A DNA stretch of 64,000 nucleotides from Atriophallophorus winterbourni. Its lineage: Eukaryota; Platyhelminthes; Trematoda; Plagiorchiida; Microphallidae. Each line of letters begins with the position of its first letter. Positions within the stretch are counted from its first letter, which is position 1. The stretch lies in assembly GCA_013407085.1 (NCBI GenBank), contig JACCGJ010003415.1, forward strand, positions 1 to 64,000. The letters are read 5' to 3'. Both the position numbers and the translations under genes were made by a program. The notes beneath the pieces are model-generated. The model was not told where the DNA came from, made no database searches, and saw nothing but the letters and a program-made list of their open reading frames with translations. Shown here one piece after another: positions 45,633 to 56,929 of the stretch.

Positions 45633-47623
45633 CTGATTAAGTATTTAGTTCAATGAGACGAAGTTAGAAAAATACAAGGGAAAATCACTGGAAAGTTTGA
45701 AGAAATTCAACAAGAAGGCAGATAAACGGTAGGTGACCTGCAACACCAGAAAAGTGGCTTAACATTGGGGAGGGCATGAAAAAGAGATAATGGGTATAAC
45801 ATGGCGAATATTGTGCCAATTTATCAGGAGGGGACGGGTAGCCGACGGCAAATAGAACCAGATTGCAGATTAGCGAACGTGTGCAAGACGATTTGACATT
45901 CTCTGCACTCACTAGCACTAGCCTGGTAAAAGAGTGGCACCTCGACTTAAAAATATTTTCCGTTTGAATAAAAGAAAATAACTACAACAACTGTCGCAAT
46001 AAACGTTAAAATGTGTTGCGAATAGACACTAGTCAGAACATATATGACAAAATGGATGACGAAAATTGCACGCAGGCAAAAAAACAACTTTTCCATGTAA
46101 ACAAATGATTGTTTATATTGAAAAAATAACGAGACTGTTCGGGTTTGACGAAATGACTTCACGCAGTGATGTAGCGAAAATGGATTATTACATGTACGGC
46201 AGAAGTGAATGGGAATAGGATGCATTGTTCGATGCTCTTAACGAGAGGGTGAAATGCGCTTTCATGTTGCGGGCTCCTTCAACCAATGTGGGCAAGAATG
46301 ATAATTGTGGATATGGTATGATGGTATGAAAGTACAAGCCTGATCCAGGACTGCACGTGGGCCAAGATATTGTCAGGTTGCCCTAATTGTGGATAACATT
46401 ACGTCGGGGCAGCACGTACCCCGTGCTAAAGTGCCACACAAAGACACTCTAAAATTATAAACACACGGGGAAGGGAGGGGCTGAAAATGCTGCGAAACCT
46501 AAAGACGATTAAATACAGGCCTTTGGGATGAGCTGTCTACAACTCGATTCAAACAAACATCAAAGTAAGTATTTTAAGCAAGTAGAGCGATATCACCGCC
46601 ATGAATCATAGCAAGCTTTCTTTGTCACTCCAGTTGACAACTTGAAAGAGGATTCAAATACACGCACAATATACGTGGCGCAACTTCTTCGATGTATTCA
46701 AAGCGCTTTGGAAAAAACGGAAGTCACCTAACCCTCTACGGGAACTTGCTCCGGAGATCAGCTGAGTTGCTATCACGAGCTAGTATTTGGAAATGCTATG
46801 GAGAATCGGAAGGCTGTATGCCACGTGATTGAAAATATAATATCGACTTATTGTACACGAGGTTCCGCACAAAGCAACCCTGGATTCGGTTTCGATACAA
46901 ACAATCAAGTATCGCAACTGCAAATATGGACATCATTGAAATGTGATTGTGCTTGGCGGGTAAGCACCTTGATTGATCGCAGTCACAACACCATTAACAG
47001 AGACAGGTTTACGCCACAAAATTCAGATAGGCATCAATGTGAGAATATCACATTTAATAAAAAGTGTCTCAGAGTAACCACAGTGGCATAAACAACTGTT
47101 TCATCACTGCATCACCACAAGGTGTCTATCGCGATTTCGAGAAACGATAACATAGATTATATTGCTGATGGGTCTCCCTAAAAACGTTCATAACCACCTT
47201 ACAGGCTAAATGAGAGATAATCAGCTAGCAAAACGATCTACATTCATAGCGAAACAGTATGTGATCGCAATCTTGTAGTGCAAGTGTTGTATGCCGTTCG
47301 TGGACATGAAGAAAACTGGAAGGTAGGACACCAAAAAGTATGGTGGTTAAACATCCAGATAGGGTATCAACGAAAGTACGATTTTCACAATGATAATTAA
47401 AAGCACTTTGTTGTTGGCCTATTTAAGTTCATCACAAGTGTAACAGAATATCAGCAGGTATGTATACTATATTGTTCATTTTACGCCCTCACTGTTCGAG
47501 CATTATCATCAGCAGGGAAAGCAATGTGCCAGGAGCGAGTATGGAATGCATAATAGTCAACTAACAAGACACCAAAAAACTGCAGACAAACTACCGTCCT
47601 AGCAGGAATGGTCACCAACGTAC
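45633..47623. other. SLC25A42 intron 5 (1991 nt)
   Basis: Contains a short (CATA)n-tailed retroposon fragment at about 46315-46395 (minus orientation: GAAAGTACAAGCCTGATCCA). The remainder is AT-rich with no recognised exon; the frame at 46798-47091 is not convincing. Confidence 0.65.
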
Positions 47624-47775
47624 CGAGACTAGCTTCCTTCAGAGTTTCAAACGTGAAAAACGCTATTCCAGAGTAGGGAATAATGCCGAGTATCGCTGGC
47701 ACAAAGCCACGATATAACGCACGCAGACCTTCTTCACGTTGTACCGTTCGGAGCACACTGATCAAGTTGCTATAC
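47624..47775 (-). CDS. SLC25A42: SLC25A42-like mitochondrial carrier, exon 5
   Basis: Residues 153 (part) to 203 plus one base. The acceptor is ATTTTCAG|GTATAG and the donor AGTCTCG|GTACGT. It encodes YSNLISVLRTVQREEGLRAL and YRGFVPAILGIIPYSGIAFF, then TFETLKEASL: the second repeat's matrix helix with an EG motif and the even-numbered transmembrane helix. The IPY.G..FFT[F/Y]ETLK block is characteristic of SLC25A42 and its near relatives SLC25A16/24. Confidence 0.94.
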
Positions 47776-48424
47776 CTGAAAATATGCAAGCAAGACTCAA
47801 CAACTGATATGAGGGTTATTAGAGATTCGGTGGGTTTAAACAGTTTCGTGCAGGGTGAATGATGTCTTTTGGAACTGCGCTGGTAGCGAATCACAAGAGA
47901 GAGGTTGTTACAGGCCCACGTGCAGCCTATGACTGTGTAGCACTTTGCCTGGATAAGGTTTGTGATTTCATACATCACACATTGCATGTTTGTCAGTATA
48001 GCCGTTAATTTTGCGGTTATCATCATCATCATTGCGTGACACAAGGCATGCACAATGTTCGTGACTGCGAGAGCAAACTGCGAACGCCAAACCATAACAC
48101 GCTAAAGCGGATGAATGAAAACCGCTTAATCGCGGATAGACGTGTTTTAAATCGGATCACGGATGTTTATCGCCAAATCGATTAAATGACTGTATTACTG
48201 AATGTTCGCATCTGTCACGTTTAGGTAATGAAATGACAAGCCAATAAGAAAGTATGAACAAAAGGTTGACATTCAGTCTCATGTGGTCATTAATTTTGGT
48301 GTCCATCGCAAGTATCACAACTAGACAGCATGACGGCACTGTAGGTACAATTTATTATGTACTCAGTCACAAGACTTTCAACCAACATATTTTCTTAAAT
48401 ATATATATATATATATATATTGTC

Positions 48425-49340
48425 AAATCCGCTGCAACCCTGACAAATCTCGCTGGCTAGAGGTAGTGAAAGTAACGGGATCACTGGACACACGCAAGAA
48501 TAACCTACTCCCACGATGTATGGGAGAACTCAGTTTAAATATCGAATCAATGTCACGAAGACGGGTTTCCGATAGGCAACATATGTCGATACCTAGTGTC
48601 ACAAGAGAGCGAACTAGTCCAAGCTGTTGTTTTGGTTGTTGCAGGATACGGACATTGAACGACGCAAGCCTAATAGGGGCGCGTGGTCGGAGGAGAGCGT
48701 TGGAAATCGACACCTGTCTAAGAACAGTTGGCTGCGACGGAATGGGTCCAGCATTGATGGTCCGAAGTGCATCAGGGTGAGGGGATGACGTGTGCTTGCG
48801 AAGTGGGTTGTGAAGAGTAGCAATCGAAGGTAGAATTTGTAGCTTGAGTGAGCGCCATTGACATTATCATTTTCGTTGAACGTAGGTGTGATACTACCCG
48901 GTTGCCTACACAGAAGTAGGGGAGATTTCGTTTCGGGGGTCCCACCCCGAGCCTTTAGAACGTTGGCTTTACCCACAAGGCAGTGGAGCGAGAGAGGTTC
49001 GCACCTATCGGTGGCCGGTGACCGACGAAGCGGTTCATACGCCCTTTTCTGGGAAATTTCCAGTTCGGAGCCCGATAACCCCGTTGATAGGTTGGTGACT
49101 GCAGTTTTTGCCTGTGCACCACACAATGTCATTGGATAGGACAAGGGGCAGTGACTTTTGGAGCGGCGAGTCACATCCGCCGCGTCGTGATGTCATCATT
49201 GGATTTTTGTGGCTTTTTAAAGGGAGAACACTTGCCAGGCGAACATTCACTACATCCTCAGACACCACCACTGAACCTTTCGCCGAGCCCATCCAGCTGG
49301 CACCAACGTAGAGGTATTTCGGCAAGCCAGCCGATTCATT
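48425..49340 (-). mobile_element. RTE-type LINE 5' region with start of endonuclease domain
   Basis: Minus-strand copy of the sequence at 52246-53107. It starts near GGCTGGCTTGCCGAAATACC, runs through a GC-rich untranslated region (GTGACTCGCCGCTCCAAAAG, ACCGATAGGTGCGAACCTCT) and ends in an endonuclease N-terminus with IRLASFNVRILQQPKQQ and IDICCLSETRLRD. The element is truncated at 48425 beside an (AT)n run, so neither the catalytic endonuclease C-terminus nor a reverse transcriptase remains. Confidence 0.75.
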
Positions 49341-49739
49341 ATCAAGGAATCATTCTCTCTGCTTCGTGGAAAGAACTCCACTGAACCAGCTGCTGTATCG
49401 GTATTAAACAAGTGTCAAACATGCCTGAACATTGTGAGATTGAATTCAGTTGAAGGTGAATTGTATCTATCTTGGTATACGTGGGCTCATTAGCGAGGCT
49501 ATCTACGGAACAAGTAACACGGCGCTAAATTAATTTGCAACCGCTATAGCGCTGCATGTTGAAACGTGTTGAATTTCCCTTGTTTCTTTAAGCTTTTTAG
49601 CACAAAAGTGATGCACGATTGCATATAATGTACAAAATCACAAGCCCGAATCCAGACAAATTGTCGAGAAGAAATAGACGATACATGCTTGAACAGGTGC
49701 AAGAAAAATGGCAGCGAGAATCTGGCGTGTTTCTAAAGC

Positions 49740-50010
49740 TGGTATAAAGAGCAGAGTCACCCTACTATAAAAACACCTCCCACAGTGGCTGTGTCATGTG
49801 TACAGAATTGAAAATAGTTGTATTCCAAAAGATTTACTCTATGAAGTAGACGTTTGAGTAACCAGTTCTTGCATTACAGATGCGAGAGTGAAAGAGATAT
49901 GAAAGCGTGACATTGGCCTTCCGAGTTGCTCTTGACCGCTTACTTTGGAGATTGCGTGAGGCATCATATTCAAGCAGAGGAAGCGGATAGTGTTCTCGGT
50001 TTTTTAACTT
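49740..50010 (+). pseudogene. RTE-type LINE C-terminal remnant
   Basis: In shifting frames the translation gives CHVYRIENSCIPKDLLYEV and, further on, pieces like ERDMKA and ALDRLLWR. This resembles the tail of RTE-like ORF2 proteins and the remnant at 20317-20517. It is heavily decayed. Confidence 0.45.
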
Positions 50011-50370
50011 AAATCACATCGACAGCTGTCAGGGCTGTGTGAGAGGTTGCTTGCCCCGAAAGACTGTTTAGTAATTTGGGATACTGTGGAAGAAGAGGTC
50101 ATCGTGCGCATGCATCCATGGTCAACATCATCCAAAGGAAGCCAGAAACAATGCATGATGAGGATACACATACGAATTTGAATATCCACAGTCGAGTTCA
50201 AGCGTTTTTTAACACCAGACGACTGGAACCCATAGGGCCGGAGGTTAATTTTAATTTCTACATCACAAAGTTGTACAGATCAATAGATTTCACCAGCAGG
50301 ACGGTGTGATAGACAGGCTCACAAATAATTACAAAATATTCAAGTTACACTGAATAAAAATGGCACTCAC

Positions 50371-50493
50371 TTTGATGAATCAGTCACAGCCATGCGAGCT
50401 CTAGCAAAGTCCAGTGGATATGTGGAAGCAACACACGTTGTACCGGCCATACAACCAGCTAAAAACCTTCGAACACGAAGCTCGTTCGGTGAC
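50371..50493 (-). CDS. SLC25A42: SLC25A42-like mitochondrial carrier, exon 4
   Basis: Residues 112 (part) to 152 plus two bases of 153. The acceptor is ATCCTTTCAG|GTCACC and the donor TCATCAAA|GTGAGT. It encodes VRRFLAGCMAGTTCVASTYP followed by LDFARARMAVT: the second carrier signature P-x-D-x-x-R at residues 138-143 and the conserved RARMAVT motif found in SLC25A42 orthologues. Confidence 0.95.
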
Positions 50494-50570
50494 CTGAAAG
50501 GATAAATCAGCATGGGAGTCGACCAAGAAACTAACTAATAGTGTCTCATAAGAGGTATGACTTGGCTTAC

Positions 50571-50766
50571 ATATGTGAAACGTCCGGATCACTGATGCCC
50601 AGTATATGCTTGTACCGCTCGTGAGCAGAATACTGAATTGCAGCGTACGGAAATATACGAGATAAGGTAGCAGTATTGCCACGCCAAAGACTCAAAAAGC
50701 CATGTTGTTGAAACGAGTTTCGCAAAAATAGATAAAGCTCTCGAACGGAAAAATGTTTCTCTGTTG
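50571..50766 (-). CDS. SLC25A42: SLC25A42-like mitochondrial carrier, exon 3
   Basis: Completes residue 47 and encodes through 111 plus two bases of 112. The acceptor is AGCCATTAG|CA and the donor TCACATAT|GTAAGC. It encodes HGFLSLWRGNTATLSRIFPY, AAIQYSAHERYKHILG: the first repeat's matrix helix and second transmembrane segment, with the WRGN and PYAAIQ[F/Y]SAHE[E/R]YK signatures. Flanking introns are only 40 and 77 nt. Confidence 0.95.
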
Positions 50767-50806
50767 CTAATGGCTTGGTGTAAGACTATGAGAGAACACA
50801 ACTTAC

Positions 50807-50936
50807 ATTGGAAGTTGATTTTGGCTCTGTCCAAAGGGGCAATAGCGGTTTTCGCAACGCATCCTGCTAAGCCACCAGCGAGGAGATTGAAAGACAAGAA
50901 TGTTTTTCTAGAAGGTAATGGTTGATCCTTTGGGAA
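50807..50936 (-). CDS. SLC25A42: SLC25A42-like mitochondrial carrier, exon 2
   Basis: Residues 4-46 plus one base. The acceptor is ATTTTCATCTAG|TTCCCA and the donor TTCCAAT|GTAAGT. After a short hydrophilic leader it encodes LLAGGLAGCVAKTAIAPLDR, the first transmembrane helix with carrier signature PLDRAK at residues 37-42. An alternative acceptor within the exon (CTTCTAG, exon from 50907) would remove the leader and shift phase relative to the 9-nt first exon, so the longer form is preferred. Confidence 0.93.
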
Positions 50937-50962
50937 CTAGATGAAAATAAATGAAAACTTAC

Positions 50963-50971
50963 TTCACCCAT
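50963..50971 (-). CDS. SLC25A42: SLC25A42-like mitochondrial carrier, exon 1 (start codon)
   Basis: Nine coding nucleotides, ATG GGT GAA, ending at the donor GTAAGT. The following intron (50962-50937, GTAAGT...TCTAG) is just 26 nt. Translation joins in phase to exon 2, and the whole gene then measures 963 nt, giving 320 aa against 318 for human SLC25A42. The intron must be removed because reading through it shifts frame. Human SLC25A42 transports CoA and adenosine 3',5'-bisphosphate across the inner mitochondrial membrane; the same role here is inferred by homology. Confidence 0.75.
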
Positions 50972-51744
50972 CAAAAGAGATTCGTCAAACAAGGGTTACA
51001 CATGATGCGCATATGGTGCAATGCTGCAATTCGTTGAAAGATAAAGGCGATTGAAATTCTCAGAGATACAGGCACACACACACACACATATATATATTAT
51101 ATATATATATATATATATAGATATATAGAGAGAGAGAGAGAGTTGGCTATTGGTGAGGTTCAGTGGGAGGTCCAACTGTTGTGGTCAGTTTATTACCCGC
51201 TAAATCTCGCGTATCAGGGTATCTTCATCCATCACATCATCAGCCAAAACGAAGCATGGACATTTCTAGAGAGGCGACATGTCATCAATGAAAGTCATGA
51301 ACAGAGGACCGAACCTTGAGATACCACATTGCTCACGTCAGTTTCATCATGAACATCATCAGCTTTACACCGGTAGTATGAACTGAATGCTTAACTGCTC
51401 ACGTCAGTTTAGTTAGACAACGTGGATCCTACAGAAACTCTGGATGTCTTACTGTTATATATTACCCGAGTAGAATCCAAGTAATGATTACTCAAATGTT
51501 TAACACTGAAAAACCTTTATGCTATTAGTCACAATTGACTAACTAACCCAACACTACACGTAGCAAGAACAAAGGCAGGTCGTTTAGACAAAGAGCCTTA
51601 CCGTCTCTGAGCAAAAAGCCATTAGGCTGCGGCTCGTGTGTATTTATACGCTGGATCATTATTGCCGACAAAATGGACCAATCAGAATCGAGAATCATAA
51701 ATTATAAGTTATAATGAGTTTTTGAGGAAAATAATATTTCCTCA
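50972..51744. other. Upstream region of SLC25A42
   Basis: Should contain the carrier gene's promoter and 5' UTR on the minus strand; no canonical element is evident. It includes (CA)n, (TA)n and (GA)n microsatellites at about 51073-51142. The rest is unrecognised. Confidence 0.5.
51073..51142. repeat. Compound microsatellite (CA)n-(TA)n-(GA)n
   Basis: Three adjoining dinucleotide runs within about 150 bp of the SLC25A42 start codon, on the upstream side of the gene. Confidence 0.95.
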
Positions 51745-52225
51745 ACACCTACCCTTTTGATGCAAGGTACGTTTTTATCCAAGCAAGCAGACTACCCATT
51801 ATGCCTTTTGCTGCTAGCTTGATATCGAGAAGGTGGTGATTCATGGAATTGAAAGCCTTGCTAAAATCTAGGTAGAGGGCTTCGAGTGGCTTCACTTCGT
51901 CTAGCCTTTTCGTGGCAGTATTGAGAAAACTAAGAAGGTTAGTCAAACAAGAGCTACCCTTAGGAAATCCGTGGTGAGTTACACTCAGTAGAGAATGCTG
52001 ACAAAGATGCTGACCGAATTTTTTCACGCAAACGTTTTTACAATACTTTCGATACGATGCTAGTCAGACATACAGGTCTGCATTTATCAAGAGTTGACCT
52101 GCAACCATTCTTCTGTATTGTCACAACTATGGCTTCTTTTCACTTACTAGGAGTTTACACACAGGTTTGGTCAGCACTGCATCGAGATTCTTTTGCATAG
52201 TTTCTTCAACAGTCCGTAGTGAATG
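51745..52225 (-). pseudogene. CR1-like LINE reverse transcriptase fragment
   Basis: The minus-strand frame 52027-51749 contains HGFPKGSSCLTNLLSFLNTA (the 'QHGF..GRSC.TNL' finger motif) and LYLDFSKAFNSMNHHLL (first catalytic Asp of the palm). Upstream (52028-52225) out-of-frame remnants of the same domain continue. The YADD motif and everything after it is absent. Confidence 0.75.
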
Positions 52226-52245
52226 CCATCCGGTCTTTAAGCTTG

Positions 52246-53107
52246 GTTGGCTGGCTTGCCGAAAAACCTCCACGTTGGTGCCAGCTGGGTGGACTCGGTT
52301 TCCCGAGATCAGCGAAAGGTTCGGCGGTGGTGTCTAAGGGTGTGGTGGGTTTTCGCCTGGCAAGCGTTCTCCCTTTAAAAAGCCACAAAAATCCAATGAT
52401 GACACAACGACGCGGCGGATGTGACTCGCCGCTTCAAAAGTGACTGCCCCTTGTCCTATCCAAGGGCATTGTATGGTGCACAGGCAAAAACTGATGTCAC
52501 CAACCTATCAACGGGGTTATCGGGCTCCGAACTGGAAATTCCCAGAAAAGGGCGTATGAACCGCTTCGTCGGTCACCGGCCACCGATAGGTGCGAACCTC
52601 TCTCGCTCCACTGCCTTGTGGGTAAAGCCATCGCGCTAAAGGCTCGGGGTGGGACCCCCTAAACGAAATCTCCCCTACTTCGGTGTAGGCAACCGGGTAG
52701 TATCATGCCTACGTTCAACGACGACGATGATGACAACGCCGCATGCTATCACTACGAATACTACCTTCGAAAGCTATTCTCCAGAACCCACTTCGCAAAC
52801 ACACATCATCCCCTCACCCTCTCTCCCTGATGCACTTCGGACCATCAATGTTGGACGCATTCCGTCGCAGCCAACTGTCCTTAGACAGGTGTCGATGCCC
52901 AACGCTCTCCTCCGACCGCGCGCCCCTATTAGGCTTGCATCGTTCAATGTCCGCACCCTGCAACAACCAGAACAACAGCTTGCACTAGCCCGCTCACTAG
53001 AGACACTAGGTATCGACATATGTTGCCTATCGGAAACCCGTCTTCGCGACACGGATTCGGTATTGCAACTGAGTTCTCCTATGCCTCCTTGGAGTAGGTT
53101 CTACTTC
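52246..53107 (+). mobile_element. RTE-type LINE 5' region with start of endonuclease domain
   Basis: Plus-strand copy of the element at 48425-49340; the two form an inverted pair around the 5' end of SLC25A42. The frame 52649-53116 encodes MPNALLRPRAPIRLASFNVR then IDICCLSETRLRDTDSVLQL, the N-terminal part of the endonuclease found in many trematode RTE-like LINEs. It ends abruptly at about 53107, where a tRNA-like SINE begins. No reverse transcriptase is present. Confidence 0.78.
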
Positions 53108-53349
53108 CTGGTATGAGTAGCACTGCTCGTACCAAAATACAACGCCCAGTATAGCTCAATGGGTCATGGATAAACCATTGCATCACGTTAAGGTCCAGTC
53201 CCAGCGAACAAGCAACACTTATCTGAGTTCGGGGATTAGTGTTGATAGATGTAGCTAGTTGGACACATACATCCTGCTATTGACGGGAATGCAGTCTAAA
53301 AGTGAGCGCACTGCACTTGAAATCAGGGCTATACTTACACATGGTTGAC
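53108..53349 (+). mobile_element. tRNA-like SINE, copy 1
   Basis: Almost identical to 57071-57310. It contains an A-box-like TATAGCTCAATGGGTCA and a weaker B-box-like GGTCCAGTCCC spaced as in a tRNA, then a body TGAGTTCGGGGATTAGTGTT and an end at ATGGTTGACTGGA. There is no anticodon arm fold that would make it a true tRNA gene. It is joined directly to the truncated RTE 5' region. Confidence 0.6.
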
Positions 53350-53499
53350 TGGATGAACTACAGTTTTGTCAAACAGATATAGATTGAAAGCAGAAGTATT
53401 CAGTACCCGGAAGTCAGGTTTTATTCACTTCAGAATGACAGTATGAGAGCTAAAATGGAAAGAGAGAGACGTGAGTAAAAGTAGGGTAGCAGATGTGCA

Positions 53500-56400
53500 C
53501 AAAGGCAATGTCATATTCACAACATTCTCCCCGGCCAGAATGTTCTATCTAGATCTCTCTGTTCCGCAATACATAAGGCCTGGTACGCTGTTGCTGAACC
53601 ACCAATTCTTGGGCATTTTCGGAAAGCATCCCGGAGTTCAATGTGGCAGTATCCTGGTCAGAACGCTGGTTCCGTGTGGCATGCTCGTCATACAAATGAA
53701 TTTCATCAGGAGCGTCGGTAGAAAAATCTCCTTTTGGTGCTAACTGGCGTGTAGACACTGTGTCCTCTCGTCCAGTCGGGAACCGTACATGCGCATACTG
53801 AGGGTTGCATTCGATCAGTTGTACTTCGTCTACCCGGGGGTCAAATTTAGATGCTCGGTAATTGCGTTTCATAAGCATAGCTGCGGAATCTGACAACCAT
53901 GGCGGGAGACTTCTATTTGGAGTCGATCGTCTGGTGTATTGAAAGAGGCGCTCACGTGGGGTCGAATTGGTTGCAGTGCAAAGGAGGGACCTTACGGAGT
54001 GTAAAGCATCTAATAAGACGCTCTCCCATCGATCAGTTGATAAGTTTCTCGTTTTCAAAGCCAATGATATGGCTTTACATAGCGTACCATTCAGTCGTTT
54101 GACTTGCCCGTTGCCTTGAGGGTTGTAAGGTGTAGTCCGGCTCGTGGCGATCCCTTTATCCAGCAGAAACTTTTTGAGTTCATCTGACATGAACGCAGAA
54201 CCACGATCGAAGTGTACATAGGATGGCATTCCGAAGATGGCGAATAGTTGTGAAAGACAATTGATGACAGTTTGCGCTGTGGTGTCTGCACAAGCAAAAG
54301 CGAAAGGAAACCGTGAATATTCATCGATCATCGTCAACAGGTAACGGTTGCGAGTAGCTGATGGAAGTGGTCCTTTGAAGTCTATACTCAGTCGTTCAAA
54401 CGGTTGAGTTGCTTTGTCTATCTGGTTGGAACAAACGAGGTTTGAGTTCGCAGCAAGCGTTACACCTGGAACAAACACTTCGGATTTCGGCGATAGAGAA
54501 GGATAAATTCAATTTTCGAACGAAGTGAATCATGCGAGTTACACCCGGATGGCACAAGGACCCATGTAATGCGATCATATCTCGATGAGTTGATAAAGCC
54601 CCACAGTAAGCACGAGAAGGCGCGTCGGCTGCAGCATTTTCTATCCCTGGACGGTAAATTACATCGAATCGATATGGAGATAGCTCCATTCTCCAAAGCA
54701 AGATTTTATCATTTTTAACTTTCGTACGTTGCCGATTGTCGTACATGAAAGCGACAGAGCGTTGATCGGTGACTAATTTGAAATGATTGCCAAGAAGATA
54801 ATGCTTACGAACTGCTTCTACGACTGCGTGGGCTTCTTTTTCAACAGAAGAGTGATGTCTTTCAGATGGTGTTAGCGTCCGAGAGAAAAAGGCAACAGGT
54901 CTGCCATTTTGATTCAAAGTCGCCGCGATGGCTACATCCGAAGCATCAGTTTCCACCGTGAGCGGTACGTTAGGATCAATTGTTACTACCACTGCGCTCT
55001 CTAGTTCCTTGCACAAGGCCTGAAATTTCTCGACAACGTGCTCCGGCAACGGAAAAGTTTTATTGTGGACAAGTGGATGGATTCTATCTGATTAGTGTGA
55101 AATCCATTGGGAATAATATGCGAACATTCCCACAATTCTCTACTGAGCTTTGATGTTGCTAGGCAGTTCTAGGGTTCGAAGCGGTTGTAGTCGATCAGGA
55201 TCAGGTTTGATTGCCCCCTGTGTTACCTCGTAGCCAAGCAATCGGATAGTATCCGAGCAGATGATACTCTTAGAATCATTGAACGTTATGTTGTACTTCT
55301 TCGATGGCAGTATCTCAGCCCACGTGCAGTTTCTAACTGTGCGGCACTTTGCCTGGACCAGGCTTGTGCTTTCATACATACATATACATGCTTCTTCAAT
55401 GCGATCAGAAACTTTTCTAAATTACTGTCATGCAGAGTTTTATCAATACTGCATATGGTAACATTGTCAATGTAAACGAAAATATCTTCTAGTTTCTCGT
55501 TTTCTATTATGACATCCATGATACGCTGGAAACTGGAAACACCGTTTGTAACACCGAAAGGTATTCGACAAAACTGATATAATTTGCCACAAGCCTCGAA
55601 AGCGGTGAACTTTTTGTCATCATTGTGCAGGGGTATTTGATGATAAGCACTCAGCAGATCTAAAGTACTGAAGTATTTGTACTGTGAAACTTTTTCAATC
55701 ATTACGTCTATACGTGGAAGAGGATATGCATCCAGCTGGGTGTACCGATTTATAGTTTGACTGTAGTCGACAACCAGACGTTTCTTATGACGTTCATTCG
55801 TCGTAACCAAGACTTGGGCTCTCAACGGAGAGACCGACGGTTCGATGATCCCTTCATTCAAAAGACGCTTGATTTCTGAACGTATGAACTGTTCGTCCGG
55901 GACGGAATGTCGTCTGGATTTCGTTGTTATCGGTTTGCAATTTTTCGAGAGATGATTGAAGAGTATCGGGGGATCAACGTTAGCAGCGGTTAACCCACAA
56001 ATAGACAGAGGTGGTAGAGCACCTCCAAAAGGAATTTCCACCTTTTGATGCAACTTCAAAAGTCATGACCCAAAAGAACATCTGAACATAGATTCGGGAG
56101 TACCGAGAATTTGATGTTGTGATAGGTAGAACCATTGATTGAGACTGAGAGAAAACAATGACCGTCCGTATAACTGGATAGTGATGTGTTGGCCATTGTT
56201 ATGAGGTTTTTTGATTTAGTTACTTTGAGAGAGTTTCCAAGCACAACTGGAGTTGAAATATAGCTTTCGGAACTTCCCGTATCGATTAGAGCCTCGAGCT
56301 TTATCCCGTTTACGTACAAAGGAATCACAGCTTTGGACAAACTTTCCGGAGCTGAGGTTGAAGCAAGAGCTGAGATGGTGGAGTTAATCGCGCTGGGCTT

Positions 56401-56500
56401 CGTCTTGCGGGAGGACAGGCAAACAGACTGAAAATGACCCTTACCTAGTTCACCATTCACACAGAGAAAACTTTTGGAGTATATTGAAAAACAACAAAGG
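53500..56500 (-). mobile_element. Ty3/gypsy LTR retrotransposon pol region, inactivated
   Basis: Minus-strand order is protease (56460-56056, active site DTGSSESYI), reverse transcriptase (56059-55286, STLDLLSAYHQIPLH, RIPFGVTNG, YIDNVTICS), then RNase H (55049-54396, ETDASDVAIAATL, EKEAHAVVEA), then integrase (54478-53549, SIDFKGPLPS, HFDRGSAFMS, NPQGNGQVKRLNGT). This order is that of Ty3/gypsy elements. Defects: frame break at 56057, catalytic Asp in the RT motif replaced by Asn, the integrase catalytic Glu replaced by Lys, and a retroposon inserted at 55303. A zinc-knuckle remnant (GHFQSVC) precedes the protease. No LTRs were found at either side. Confidence 0.85.
55303..55390 (+). mobile_element. 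(CATA)n-tailed short retroposon, 88-bp 5'-truncated copy in gypsy RT
   Basis: Starts at about ATGGCAGTATCTCAGCCCAC and ends in CATACATACATATACATG. It is flanked by CTTCTTC at 55296-55302 and 55391-55397, a 7-bp target duplication. Removing it restores continuity of the RT reading frame. It keeps the (CATA)n end and lacks the other, supporting target-primed reverse transcription from that end. Confidence 0.82.
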
Positions 56501-56929
56501 GTTCACCCTTACAATTCGCGAAGCAAGCAAATCTGATCTTTAGATTATACCATTTTGTACTTGAAAAACTCACTCCAATCCAATTCACCCTTTCGTCACA
56601 TTATCAAGAAAAATACTACATTTATTAAAAATCGGCGGGGGAGAATACCGTGAATGCGTTTTGTTCATTATTCATCTCTTAATCCTATACTCTCTTTCGC
56701 AGCTATACTACTTCAATTGTGAATTGAATAAAGCCTAATTTCAAGGCAATCAGTCTTTCATAACTCGGCATTTGCTTGATTCAATCATAACAGCTACCCA
56801 AAGAATTACAAAACGGAAAACAGTTATCAAAAAGTCTGCATGCAGTGTGAGAACATTGACAGCATTTTGAGCAGAGAGCGTGAGAGCACTAGATCTGTCA
56901 TTTTTATTTTCAGAATTGATCGTTGGCGT
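56501..56929. other. AT-rich spacer, no feature seen
   Basis: Possibly the degraded 5' end (gag, LTR) of the gypsy element on the minus strand, but no gag motif or LTR is recognisable. Confidence 0.35.

Larger units (their letters stand above)
47776..50370. other. SLC25A42 intron 4 (2595 nt)
   Basis: Holds a (CATA)n-tailed fragment at 47915-47985 (plus), an (AT)n run at 48399-48420, an RTE-type LINE 5' region at 48425-49340 (minus), a degraded (CATA)n family piece near 49510-49660, and an RTE C-terminal remnant at about 49740-50010 (plus). Confidence 0.7.

Noticed and set aside
50807..50907. Alternative exon 2 start at the internal TCTAG acceptor
   Set aside because: It would break phase with the 9-nt first exon. 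The upstream acceptor gives a protein of family length.
53150..53215. tRNA gene (A-box-like TATAGCTCAATGGG)
   Set aside because: No acceptor or anticodon stem pairing, and the sequence is duplicated as part of a longer repeat.
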